Shown here: piece after piece, positions 27,872 through 36,454 of the stretch
How the letters are laid out: each line of letters starts with the position of its first letter
Numbering within the stretch: position 1 is the stretch's first letter
Assembly: GCF_000526215.1 (NCBI RefSeq)
Contig: NZ_JAFQ01000004.1
Coordinates: 6,262,001 to 6,326,000 of the forward strand
Direction: 5' to 3'
DNA length: 64,000 nucleotides
DNA from: Nocardia sp. BMG51109
GTDB taxonomy: Bacteria > Actinomycetota > Actinomycetes > Mycobacteriales > Mycobacteriaceae
Translations under genes and position numbers: made by a program
The notes under the pieces: generated by a model
Told to the model about the DNA's origin: nothing
The model's input: the letters and a program-made list of their open reading frames with translations, nothing else
Database searches by the model: none

Positions 27872-29304
27872 GCGGTGCCTCCGGTGCTGACGGTGTCGCG
27901 GCCGGCGACGGAATGGCGGCGGCCGTAGGTGAGATAGAGCGTGGCGCCGGCGGCGGACCAGATCAGGAAGCGCAGCCAGGTCAGGGCCTCGAACGTGGTG
28001 GCAAGCCAGACGCATCCGGCGATGGCGGCGAGCGGGACGAGGGGCATCAGCGGCACCCGGAACGGGCGGGGGCGGTCCGGATCGGTGCGGCGCAGCAGCA
28101 GGACGCCGAGGGCCACGATGACGAAGGCGAACAGCGCGCCGATGTTCACCAGCTCGGCCACGGTGTCGATGGGCAGCAGCCCCGCCACCACGGCGACCAC
28201 CGTGCCGAGCAGCAGGCTCAGGCGCACGGGCACGTTCCGGGAACCGGTGTGCGCCAGCGACTTCGGCATCAGGCCGTCGCGGCTCATGGCGAACACCAGC
28301 CGGGTCTGCCCGTAGAACAGCATGAGCAGGCCCTTGGTGAGCGCGATCACCGAGGCGACCAGGATGACCTTGCCGATCCAGCCCGCGCCGATCGCGGCCA
28401 GCGCGGTCGCCACCGGGGCGGCGTTGTTCAGGGTGGAATACGGTGCCACGCCGGTCAGGACGGCGCTGACGGCCACGTAGAGAACGGTGGCCACGACGAC
28501 CGAGCCGATGATCCCCCACGGCAGATCCCGGCGCGGATCGCGGGTCTCCTCGGCGGAGGTGGCGACGATATCGAAACCGAGATAGGCGAAGAACGCGAGC
28601 GCCGCACCGGCGGCGACGCCGTTGACACCGAACGGCGCGAACGGGGCCCAATTGCCGGCGTCGAGATGCGGTGCGCCCACGGCGACGACGAGTACGAGAA
28701 CGCCGATCGTCAACGCCACCAGTATTTTGACGACCGTGGCGGCCACCTTCACCTCGAATACCAGAACCGCGACGAGCGCGGCCACGACGAGAACGGCGGG
28801 CAGATTGATTATCCCGCCGGATCCGGGGCCCGCCGTGATCGCTTCCGGAAGGGTCACGCCGAACAGCGAATCCAGTGCGGCGGTGAATAATCCGGACCAG
28901 CCGATGGCCACGGCGCCGGCCGCGACGGCGTATTCCAGCAGGAGATTCCAGCCCACCAGGAATGCCGGAACCTCGCCCATGGTGGAGTAGGTGTAGGTGT
29001 AGGCGCTGCCGGATACCGGTGTCATCGAGGCCAATTCGCTGTAGCACAGCGCCACCAGCACGCAGATCGCCCCGGCCAGCACGAACGACAGCACGATGGC
29101 GGGCCCGGCCTTGGTGGCGGCCGCGACGCCGGTGGTGACGAAGATGCCGGCGCCGACGATGGCGCCGACGCCCATCGCGACGAGGTCGAGCCGTCCCAGG
29201 CTGCGTACGAGTGTTCCGTCGGCGGCCGCCGGAGCATCGGCGGTACGCAAGCGGAATGCGGTGGTCCGGCGCAGTGCGGAACCGACCTGTGGTGGTGCTG
29301 CCAT
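27868..29304 (-). CDS. APC-family amino-acid permease
   Basis: Cytoplasmic membrane transporter of 478 residues with about 12-13 hydrophobic segments. The family signature is clear: GVGAIVGAGIFVTTGVAA in the first membrane helix and SELASMTPVSGSAYTY, the broken-helix substrate site. FFAYLGFDIVATSAEETRDPRRDLPWGI is the characteristic loop of the cationic-amino-acid transporter (CAT) branch. It is the first gene of the operon and could bring in the amino acid that is later used as keto acid or hydroxy acid. The ATG at 29304 has no obvious ribosome site. A palindrome (CGAAACAGTTTCG) lies about 90 bases upstream. Confidence 0.9.
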   Translation of the reverse strand: MAAPPQVGSALRRTTAFRLRTADAPAAADGTLVRSLGRLDLVAMGVGAIVGAGIFVTTGVAAATKAGPAIVLSFVLAGAICVLVALCYSELASMTPVSGSAYTYTYSTMGEVPAFLVGWNLLLEYAVAAGAVAIGWSGLFTAALDSLFGVTLPEAITAGPGSGGIINLPAVLVVAALVAVLVFEVKVAATVVKILVALTIGVLVLVVAVGAPHLDAGNWAPFAPFGVNGVAAGAALAFFAYLGFDIVATSAEETRDPRRDLPWGIIGSVVVATVLYVAVSAVLTGVAPYSTLNNAAPVATALAAIGAGWIGKVILVASVIALTKGLLMLFYGQTRLVFAMSRDGLMPKSLAHTGSRNVPVRLSLLLGTVVAVVAGLLPIDTVAELVNIGALFAFVIVALGVLLLRRTDPDRPRPFRVPLMPLVPLAAIAGCVWLATTFEALTWLRFLIWSAAGATLYLTYGRRHSVAGRDTVSTGGTA

Positions 29305-29719
29305 GATAGGAATCCATTCGCTGGGAATGTATTTCGAGTGGTACGTATTCAGTCAAGCAACGGGATTTTGTGTCCGAATGAACTCGTGTAACGAAACAGT
29401 TTCGCGTTGGCGGTGAAATATGTTGTGCCACTGGGTGATACGGGCAGCATAAACGGGTCCGGGTCGATATCCGGACCTGCTGATGCGGGTGTGGGGGCGG
29501 TTATTTACTTTTCACGTCGTCCGTAATCCGTCATCCGGTATTCCGTCGTACCGGCATGCTGTCGGACGGATCCGTGCATTCCGGCAGCAGTGCGCCGGAA
29601 TGGCGGATATCGGCGTCGGTTGTCGTATCGGTTGTCGCGCGGAACCGCCGAAGCGGATCGCGGGACCGGTTGCGGGAGGAGGTTCGGACGGGCCGCCGGC
29701 GGTGCGCCGGGGCGAATGT
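29305..29719. other. Intergenic region between permease and MFS genes
   Basis: 415 bases, noticeably richer in A and T near the permease start (29310-29450) than elsewhere, as expected for the operon promoter. It contains the inverted repeat at 29392-29404 and several partial repeats of TTCCGTCGTACCGG type near 29535-29580. No gene could be supported. Confidence 0.5.
29392..29404. promoter_or_regulatory. Inverted repeat, candidate operator of the permease operon
   Basis: CGAAAC-A-GTTTCG, exact 6-bp arms with one central base, 88 bases before the permease ATG. It is placed where a repressor of the six-gene operon would act. No regulator gene is linked in the operon. Confidence 0.4.
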
Positions 29720-30892
29720 TCAGGGGATCGAGGACGTTTCGCGAAGGGGGGAGGAGTCCGCGGCGCGCGCCGTTGCGCGCCGGCGGACGAGGGCGGTACC
29801 GAGGGCGACCGCCACGAGCACGGCCAGTGCGGCGAGCACGGCGTCGCGCATCGACCCGGCGGTGGCGACGGCCCCGAAGCCGACCGTCGCCACGGCGGCG
29901 CACAGATAGGCGACCGTCGCGTACCGGGATGCGGCGCGAGCGTGCCCGTCGGGCGGCGTTGCGGCGCTGACGATCCGGAGCCCGGTGCGATAGGCGATGC
30001 CCTGGCCGCAGCCGGCGACGACGCCCCCGGCCAGCAGCAGCACCAGATTCGGTACCCACGACACGACGGCGGCCACGGCGACGCCGGCGATGATGATCAG
30101 CTGCGCCGAGACCGGTTCGGCGGGTAGCGCATTCGGCGTCAGGACGCGCTGGGCCACCCAGGCACTGACCAGGTAGAGGGTCACCGGCAGCGCCAGCAAC
30201 GCGAGATTCGCCGTGCCCAGCAGGTCCGCCCCGTAACTCGGCAGCAGCGCCACGACGAGACCGGCGGAGACCCATGCGGCGATCCCGCTGAGATATCCGG
30301 CGATCGGGGATTCGGTTCCCGCGGTCGGCGTGCCGGTGGTCTTGGCGGCCGCGGCGGCCGGGCTCGCGTCCCGGTCGGCGAGTACGGCCGCGGCGACGAG
30401 AACCAGCAGCGCACCGTGCAGCAGGTAGACGGTCGTGCCGGGCGCGGGAAGGTACTGCGCCACGGAGGCGGCGGCGATGGTGCCCAGTGCGGACCCGAAT
30501 ACCGTTGCGCTGGCCATGGCGGTGCGGCCCCCTTCGCCGCGCCGCTCGAGGATCAGCGCCGCCAGCGACCCGGTGACCAGGCCCACCGACAGCCCGGCGC
30601 AGATCCGCGCCAGGCACGCCGGCCAGGCCGAATGTGCCAGGGCCATCGCGATATCCGCGCCGGCGCCGAAGGCGGCGCCGGCGCCGATCCGCCACCACCA
30701 GCCCGCCCGGGACGGCGGTGTTCCGAGCACCGACAGGGTCGGTGTCAGGGCGAACAGGTAGGCCGCGAAGATCACGGTGACGAGCAGCGGCGCGAGCGCC
30801 CAGGCGTGCCGGTAGTACGGCATCATCCCGGTGGCGAGGTTGGGTTGCGCCATGATCAGCACGAACAGCGCACCCGGAGCGACGGCCCGCAT
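29720..30892 (-). CDS. MFS transporter (multidrug-efflux type)
   Basis: Twelve-helix major facilitator of 390 residues. The N-terminal half carries ICAGLSVGLVTGSLAALILERRGEGGRTAMASATVFGSALGT, a GxxxG-type fifth-helix region found in drug efflux pumps. The ATG at 30892 follows GGGGGTG. Two matched operator sites lie directly upstream (30907-30960) and a TetR gene is divergent, a standard repressor-pump pair. Substrate unknown; the pump probably exports a small lipophilic compound that also binds the TetR protein. Confidence 0.87.
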   Translation of the reverse strand: MRAVAPGALFVLIMAQPNLATGMMPYYRHAWALAPLLVTVIFAAYLFALTPTLSVLGTPPSRAGWWWRIGAGAAFGAGADIAMALAHSAWPACLARICAGLSVGLVTGSLAALILERRGEGGRTAMASATVFGSALGTIAAASVAQYLPAPGTTVYLLHGALLVLVAAAVLADRDASPAAAAAKTTGTPTAGTESPIAGYLSGIAAWVSAGLVVALLPSYGADLLGTANLALLALPVTLYLVSAWVAQRVLTPNALPAEPVSAQLIIIAGVAVAAVVSWVPNLVLLLAGGVVAGCGQGIAYRTGLRIVSAATPPDGHARAASRYATVAYLCAAVATVGFGAVATAGSMRDAVLAALAVLVAVALGTALVRRRATARAADSSPLRETSSIP

Positions 30893-30906
30893 CGCACCCC
30901 CTAACT

Positions 30907-30960
30907 GAGGAGATCTTCTCGACTCGAGGATAGACAATTGAGAAGAACTTCTCTACTCGA
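30907..30960. promoter_or_regulatory. Two tandem TetR operators between MFS and TetR genes
   Basis: Two copies of a 21-base element at 30907-30927 and 30940-30960. Each has the symmetric core GAGRAGAWCTTCTC followed by KACTCGA. The first reads GAGGAGATCTTCTC, the second GAGAAGAACTTCTC. The start-to-start distance is 33 bases, about three helical turns, so two dimers could bind side by side. They cover the promoter of the MFS gene. Confidence 0.75.
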
Positions 30961-31075
30961 ATGGCGCACGGACGGGTTCACCGCGTCGGCAGGGTTGCGG
31001 ATTGCCCTGGTCCGCGGGGTTATTCGCCCCTCTCGCCCCCGGCGGGAACGGTCTGTGCAGGATGGTGAGGTGCCC

Positions 31076-31657
31076 GTGAACACCCGCAGCGACGCCCAGC
31101 GCAGCCGTGTGCTGCTGCTCGACGCGGTCCGCACCCTGTTGCAGTCCGGCCGCGTCGGCTTCTCGATGCCCGAACTGGCCGGCGAGGCCGGCGTCGGCGT
31201 GGCGACGGCCTACCGACATTTCCCGACGCCGCAGGATGCCATGCAGGCGTTCCATCGCCGCGCCATCGAGCAGCTGATCGCCGCGCTGGCCGCGGTCGAT
31301 CCCGGCCCGGATCCGGTGCGGCGCTTCCACGACTGCTGCCGCACCTGGGTGGAGCAGGCCACGCAGTGGGGTCCGGCGGTGCGCTACATCCGCAGCAGCA
31401 AGGGTTTCGTGGAACGCCTGTCCGCCGGTGACGAGTCGATCACCGCCCTGCACGATCACCTCGCCGGCGTGCTCGATTCGCTGGCGCGCGACGGCAAGAC
31501 GGCCGAATACGACCTGACCTACGCGGTCCTGCTGTGGATCACGATCTTCGACGAACGCGTGGTGTACGACCTCACCGAACACCGGCACTGGTCGGTGGCC
31601 GAGGTGACCGACCACCTGACCCGGGCGGTGGCCGGCGCGCTGGGCATCGCGGTGTGA
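31076..31657 (+). CDS. TetR-family transcriptional regulator
   Basis: Repressor of 193 residues. N-terminal helix-turn-helix: RVLLLDAVRTLLQSGRVGFSMPELAGEAGVGVATAYRHFPTPQDAMQAFH, where the recognition helix is GVATAYRHF. The C-terminal ligand domain is unremarkable (FHDCCRTWVEQATQWGPAVRYI). The GTG at 31076 has GAGG six bases upstream; the GTG at 31070 is an alternative. It is divergent from the MFS pump gene and should bind the two operators at 30907-30960. Converges tail to tail with jetC after 18 bases. Confidence 0.9.
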   Translation: MNTRSDAQRSRVLLLDAVRTLLQSGRVGFSMPELAGEAGVGVATAYRHFPTPQDAMQAFHRRAIEQLIAALAAVDPGPDPVRRFHDCCRTWVEQATQWGPAVRYIRSSKGFVERLSAGDESITALHDHLAGVLDSLARDGKTAEYDLTYAVLLWITIFDERVVYDLTEHRHWSVAEVTDHLTRAVAGALGIAV

Positions 31658-31675
31658 GCGGTGTGAGCGGTGTGA

Positions 31676-34600
31676 TCAGCCGGTGGTCTCGAGCGCCTCG
31701 TCGAAGGTGATGCCGCCCTCGACGGTGTGCGGGGTGCGGCGGCGGTTCGGCGAACCCAGCGCGGCGGTGAGGTCGGAGCCGTCGTGTTCGGCGAGCAGAT
31801 CGGCGGAGTCCCAGACCAGCAGCGTGGCGCTGACAGTGTTCTCGGCCGCCGAATGCGCCAGGTCGTAGTGTGCGCACGCGGGCACGTGGTCGTAGGTGAT
31901 CCACAGGTCGTAGCCGGTCATGAACAGGTCCAGGTCGAAATCGACCGACAGGCCCAGCAACTCGCTGCGGCCGTTGTCGTCGACGCCCGCGAACGCCTCG
32001 TCCAGCGCCAGCAGGCGCGGTGCCTGCGGGTCGGCGGAATCGAGCATGACGTGCGCGGCGGCGAACAGCGGCAGGTGCAGCGACACCGACTGCTCACCGC
32101 CGGACAGCGCGCTGTGCCGGGCCACCGTCAGCCGGTCCTCGCTGCCGTCGGCGGTGATCAGCGTGAACGAGAACACCCGCCAGGCGCGGTAGTCCAGGGT
32201 GGTGGCCAGGATCTCGGGATAGGAGCGTTCCGGGTGCGCCGCCCGGGCGGCCCGGATCTCGGCCGCGAAATGCGCGCGGATGGTGGCGAGATCGTCGGGG
32301 GCCAGCTCGGAGGAGTCGCGGTCGAGCAGTTTGCACACCGCACGCGCCGAGTCGGACAGGTTGTCGGCCAGCACCCAGTGCACGCCGATGGTGTTGCCCG
32401 AGGACATCCGGCGCTGCTTCATCTCCGCACCCATCCGGGTGATGAGATCGCGGGCGTCACTGGTGCGTTCGTGGATCTGCTGGGCGAGGCCGGTCAGCAG
32501 CGCGTCCTCCAGGATGCGGCGCTCGGCGTCGGTGAGCAGCAGCTCCTGGTCCGAGCGTGCCCCGGCGATGCGCTGGGCGAAATCGGCGAGCGCGGTGGCG
32601 CCCTGATCGTCGTGCACCTGCACGACGGTGAGCCCGTCGGCGGCATCCCACTGCAGCCGGTAGTCCTGGCGGGCGGCGGCGAGCGCGGCGTCGAACTCCT
32701 GCAGCGCGGCGGTGACGGCGCTGCGGGTCGACTTCCGGGTCGCCTCGCTCGCGCGCACGGAAGTCGTTGCGGCGCAGAGGTTGTCGAACAGCTGGTGCAC
32801 CTCGTCGGGCAGTACTCGCAGCCCGCCGTCGGCGTTCAGGCCGTCGGGGCCGCCGGTCTCGATCCGGTACAGCAGCTGTTCCGCGGTCGACCACGCCGCC
32901 TCGCTGCTCGGCCAGCGGCTCTCGGCGGGCGCGCCGAGCAGGCCGAGCAGGTCCGGACGGGCATAGGGTGCAAGGTGTTTCACGTCGGCGAGCAGCTCGG
33001 TGAGGGCGGTGCCGAGCGAGTCGTGCGCGGCCCGGTAGGCGCCCTCGGCGGTGCCGACCCCCTCGATGGCATCGGCGGCGGCCTTGCGCGCCGCCTTCTG
33101 CTCGGCGCGGGCGGCGTCGATGCGTTCGCGGGCCTGGGCGAGTTCGCGGTCGATGTCGGCGGCGCCCGCGCCCAGCGCCTCGCGCAGGGTCTCCAGCTTG
33201 CGCAGCTGCTCCTCGTACCCGGTGCGGGCGGATTCGGCCTCCTCGGCGAATGCCTCGGCCAGATCCCGGGATTCGGTGTGACGGTCCTCGGCCTCGCGGG
33301 CGCGTTCGTGCTCGCGCTGATGGTCGCCGCGCAGCCGCAGCAGGGCCGTGCCGGTGTTCTCGAAGTGCCGGATCGCGGCGGCCAGGGCGTCGATGTCGGC
33401 GGGATCGCGCGGGGTCCGGTGGGCGGACGCCACCGAGCGGACCTTCTTGTCGGCCGTGCCGTACTCCGCGACGGCCTGATCGAGTTCGCGGTCGGCCTGG
33501 GCGGCGGTCTCCGAGCGGGAGCGCAGCATGCCGCCGGCCTCGGACACCGCGCGCAACGCGGTGGTGACGGCATGGGCGCGCGGCAGGGCCTTGGCGGCGG
33601 CGGAGATCCGGGTCAACTCCGCGGTGGCGTCCTCGTCGTCGGCGCGGGCCGCCCGCTCGCTCCGTTCGGTCTCGCCGAGCACGGCATCGATTTCGGTCAG
33701 CCGCAGTTCGCGGCGGTGGGCGCGGGCGGTGGCCCCGATGAACTCGGCCCGCGGCTTGGTGTGCCGGCCGAGTTGCACGCCCTGGCGGAACCGGCCGTCG
33801 GCACCGATCGTCACCCGGCCGTCCGCGTCGGAATCGGTGCCGCTCAGCGCGATCGAGGCGAGAACGCCGGCGACGGTATCGCGGGGGACGGTGATGTCGT
33901 CCGAATCATCCTCCGCGACAAGAACATCGGCGAGCGTCCGGCCCGGCGGCCGGGCCGCTTCGGGGAGCGGGACGAGGAATTGGTCCGAATCATGATGCGG
34001 CAGCTCGGCCTCGGCGCACACCCAGCCGTCGAGCAGGTCGGCGGCCTGCAACGCGGCCTCGATTCCGGCGGCCCGCCCGGGATCGACCTCGCCGGCGAAC
34101 CGCACCAGGCGCCACAGCGGCGCGCCCGGCCGGCCGGCGCGGTCGTCCGTGCGCGCCGCGAAAGCCGGTGGGGCGTCGTCGTGTTCGGCGGCCACGCGCT
34201 GCCGCTCGGCGCGCAGCGACTCGGCCTGTGCGGCGGCCTGCGCGGCGGCCGTGCGAGCCTGCTGGCGGCGGGCGCGGATCTCCTCGGTCAGCGGCTCGGT
34301 GCGTTCGGCCAGCACCTCGGCAAGGGAGGGCGCGTCGTCGGCGCCCGCCTCGCCGAGGGCGGCGTCGAGGGCCTCGAACAGTCCGGAGCGGACGGGGGAG
34401 TGCAGGTCGCGGTGCTCGTCCCACCATTCCCGCAGGGCCGCGGCGGTATTCGACCGGGCCAGCGTGACCGCCGCCTCGGCCTCGGCGAGGGCGGCCGCCG
34501 CCGCGTCGCGTTGTTCGGCGGCGCGCTGGGCGGCACGCTCGGCGCGGGCGCGGTCGGCGCCGGCGGCGTCCACCAGCGTGAGCGCCTGGCGGACGGCGCG

Positions 34601-35893
34601 CACATCGGCGTCGCGTTCCTCGGCGTGGCCGCGCACGGTGGCGGTGAGCTGTTCGCCGCGGGCCTGTTCCGGCAGTGCGGTCCAGGTGATTCCCGCCTCC
34701 TCGGCGGCGGAGCGCAGCTCGTCCTCGCCCCGGGACAGGGCCGCGGCGGCGGATTCGACGGCGGCGCGGCCGCGTTCGGCCTCGGCGGCGCGCTGGTCCA
34801 CCGCCTGCTGGGCCTTGGTCGCCTTGTCGCGGTGCACCGCCGCGGACGCCTCCAGGCGGCGCACGGCGTCGGCGAGATCGTCGAGCTGCTGCTTACCCTC
34901 GTAGGCGCTGGAACGTTGCAGGTTTTCGCGATCGGCGAGGGCGTGCTCGTAGGCGCGGTCGGCCTCCTCGGCGCGGACCTCGGCGGCCGCGCGCTCGGCC
35001 TCGCGGCGCTCGCGCAGCGCCGTGGCGGCGAACAGCGCGGTGGCGGCGTGGGTGACCGCGTCGAGCCGGGTGCCGACCTGGTCCACATCCGACTTCGCCT
35101 GCACGCCCAGGTATCTGCGGTAGACGTCGACGAAGGCGCGGGTGGCGGTATCGGCCTGGACCAGGCCCTCCAGGGTGCGGCCGACCTCCTCCATATCGCT
35201 GAAGGAGCGGGCCGCGTCGAGGATCATCTGGTCGTCGAGCGGCCGCAGGCCGTCGGTCAGCGCCTGGGACAGCCCGCGCGGATCGAGATTCTTGGCCAGC
35301 TGCGGGCGGCGCAGCGTCAGGATCAGGTTGATCAGCTGGTCGTAGCGCTGCAATCCGAGGCCGAACATCCGGGCGTCGATGGCCGCCCGGTAGTCGACGG
35401 GACGGTCGGTGATCGCGTCGGTGCCGATCTGATCGGCCAGCTGCTTGCGGGTCAGTGGGCGGTCGTCGGGCCCGATGAGCGAGAAATCGACGCCGACCCG
35501 GCCGTCGGCGACGAAATACCAGCGGGTGACCTTGTCGGCGGAGCGCGTCGCGCGCATGCCGATGCCGACGGTGACGACCTCCGGATCCGCCCACCGTCCG
35601 CGCGCGAACTCCATCCAGACGTACGAGTACGCCGATTCCTGCTTGCGGTACAGCAGGTTCGACTTCATCGTGCGTTCTTCACCGGCGAACGGATTCAGCC
35701 GCCGCGGCTCGATCCGCCCGTCGAACACGAACGGGAACAGCACCTCGAGCGCCTTGGTCTTGCCGGATCCGTTCGGCCCGCGCAGCACCAGCCGCCCGTC
35801 CGCGAAGCAGAACTCCTGATCGCGGTAGTCCCACAGATTGACGATCCCCGCCCGGGTGGGAACGAACCGCACGCCACCATGAATGGACTCCAT
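31676..35893 (-). CDS. jetC: JetC-type SMC/MukB-like ATPase (TIGR02680)
   Basis: Large SMC-like ATPase, 1405 residues, the motor of Wadjet-type plasmid defence and of the TIGR02677-TIGR02680 cassette. The ATPase head is split over the ends: Walker A LRGPNGSGKTKALE at 38-51, and near the C-terminus the ABC signature LSGGEQSVSLHLPLF and Walker B RLLALDEAFAGVDD. Between them are long Ala/Glu/Arg-rich coiled coils (about 260-560 and 760-1000) around a hinge-like globular part (about 570-740). In Wadjet this subunit forms a DNA-clamping, loop-extruding complex with JetA and JetB, and the JetD nuclease cuts circular DNA. ATG at 35893 has GGAAGGGGA upstream. No jetD-like gene follows: the gene ends 18 bases from an oppositely oriented TetR gene. 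Confidence 0.93.
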   Translation of the reverse strand: MESIHGGVRFVPTRAGIVNLWDYRDQEFCFADGRLVLRGPNGSGKTKALEVLFPFVFDGRIEPRRLNPFAGEERTMKSNLLYRKQESAYSYVWMEFARGRWADPEVVTVGIGMRATRSADKVTRWYFVADGRVGVDFSLIGPDDRPLTRKQLADQIGTDAITDRPVDYRAAIDARMFGLGLQRYDQLINLILTLRRPQLAKNLDPRGLSQALTDGLRPLDDQMILDAARSFSDMEEVGRTLEGLVQADTATRAFVDVYRRYLGVQAKSDVDQVGTRLDAVTHAATALFAATALRERREAERAAAEVRAEEADRAYEHALADRENLQRSSAYEGKQQLDDLADAVRRLEASAAVHRDKATKAQQAVDQRAAEAERGRAAVESAAAALSRGEDELRSAAEEAGITWTALPEQARGEQLTATVRGHAEERDADVRAVRQALTLVDAAGADRARAERAAQRAAEQRDAAAAALAEAEAAVTLARSNTAAALREWWDEHRDLHSPVRSGLFEALDAALGEAGADDAPSLAEVLAERTEPLTEEIRARRQQARTAAAQAAAQAESLRAERQRVAAEHDDAPPAFAARTDDRAGRPGAPLWRLVRFAGEVDPGRAAGIEAALQAADLLDGWVCAEAELPHHDSDQFLVPLPEAARPPGRTLADVLVAEDDSDDITVPRDTVAGVLASIALSGTDSDADGRVTIGADGRFRQGVQLGRHTKPRAEFIGATARAHRRELRLTEIDAVLGETERSERAARADDEDATAELTRISAAAKALPRAHAVTTALRAVSEAGGMLRSRSETAAQADRELDQAVAEYGTADKKVRSVASAHRTPRDPADIDALAAAIRHFENTGTALLRLRGDHQREHERAREAEDRHTESRDLAEAFAEEAESARTGYEEQLRKLETLREALGAGAADIDRELAQARERIDAARAEQKAARKAAADAIEGVGTAEGAYRAAHDSLGTALTELLADVKHLAPYARPDLLGLLGAPAESRWPSSEAAWSTAEQLLYRIETGGPDGLNADGGLRVLPDEVHQLFDNLCAATTSVRASEATRKSTRSAVTAALQEFDAALAAARQDYRLQWDAADGLTVVQVHDDQGATALADFAQRIAGARSDQELLLTDAERRILEDALLTGLAQQIHERTSDARDLITRMGAEMKQRRMSSGNTIGVHWVLADNLSDSARAVCKLLDRDSSELAPDDLATIRAHFAAEIRAARAAHPERSYPEILATTLDYRAWRVFSFTLITADGSEDRLTVARHSALSGGEQSVSLHLPLFAAAHVMLDSADPQAPRLLALDEAFAGVDDNGRSELLGLSVDFDLDLFMTGYDLWITYDHVPACAHYDLAHSAAENTVSATLLVWDSADLLAEHDGSDLTAALGSPNRRRTPHTVEGGITFDEALETTG

Positions 35894-35896
35894 CAG

Positions 35897-36454
35897 CTAC
35901 GCCGTCCCCTTCCGTTCGAGATTGCCGTTCGCCCGGACTGCCGGTCCGGTAGCCGCCGCGCCACGCCCCCGCGGGAGATTCTGCGCCACACCGCCCCGTG
36001 CCCGTGCGACGTCCTGTGCCTGTGCGACGTCCTGTGCCTGTGCGACGTCCTGTGCCTGTGCGACGTCCTGTGCCTGTGCGACGTCCTGTGCTTGTGCGAC
36101 ACAGTGGGCCACCGATTTCGGGATGGGTGCCGGTGCGTGTCTCGGGGACACCCGGCGCGATGCGCGTGTCCCGGCTCGGAACGCACCGTGTTCCGGACGG
36201 CTGGATCGGCCGGACGCACCGAACCGCCCTATGGCGGTGCGACCACCGTGGCCGAGTCCGTCCGGTGATCCGGCGCGGTGCGGCGCACCGGTACGTCTCG
36301 CGGTGCGCTCGTCACCGGAGCCGGATTCCGAACGGCATGCGGGGGAAGGTGAGCGGCCCGGGTGAACACGACGTGCGCGAACGCCGCCGGCTCGGTCGTC
36401 GGTCGACTCGTGCCGGCCCGCGTGCGCGATGCCGCGACGACGTGTCGGGATCAC
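35897..36454 (-). CDS. Open frame of 185 codons between jetB and jetC, doubtful gene
   Basis: This frame starts GTGA, overlapping the jetB stop by 4 bases, and ends 3 bases before the jetC ATG, so its position is ideal for a gene in the operon. The product is Arg/Ala/Gly-rich and contains five copies of VAQAQD, encoded by an 18-bp tandem repeat. However, only about two thirds of its third codon positions are G or C, well below the neighbouring jet genes, and no domain is seen. It is either decayed or non-coding spacer, or a fast-evolving disordered protein. It is not a DUF2399/TIGR02679 JetD protein. Confidence 0.25.
   Translation of the reverse strand: MIPTRRRGIAHAGRHESTDDRAGGVRARRVHPGRSPSPACRSESGSGDERTARRTGAPHRAGSPDGLGHGGRTAIGRFGASGRSSRPEHGAFRAGTRASRRVSPRHAPAPIPKSVAHCVAQAQDVAQAQDVAQAQDVAQAQDVAQAQDVARARGGVAQNLPRGRGAAATGPAVRANGNLERKGTA
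36004..36100. repeat. 18-bp tandem repeat, 5.4 copies, between jetB and jetC
   Basis: Unit GTGCGACGTCCTGTGCCT repeats at 36004, 36022, 36040, 36058 and 36076, with a partial copy at 36094-36100. Four copies are identical; the fifth has one change (CTT for CCT). The unit length is a multiple of three, so all frames stay open through it. It looks young because the copies are so similar, and it is likely to vary in number between strains. Confidence 0.95.

Noticed and set aside
36004..36100. CRISPR array
   Set aside because: The 18-bp units are directly joined with no spacers; this is a simple tandem repeat.
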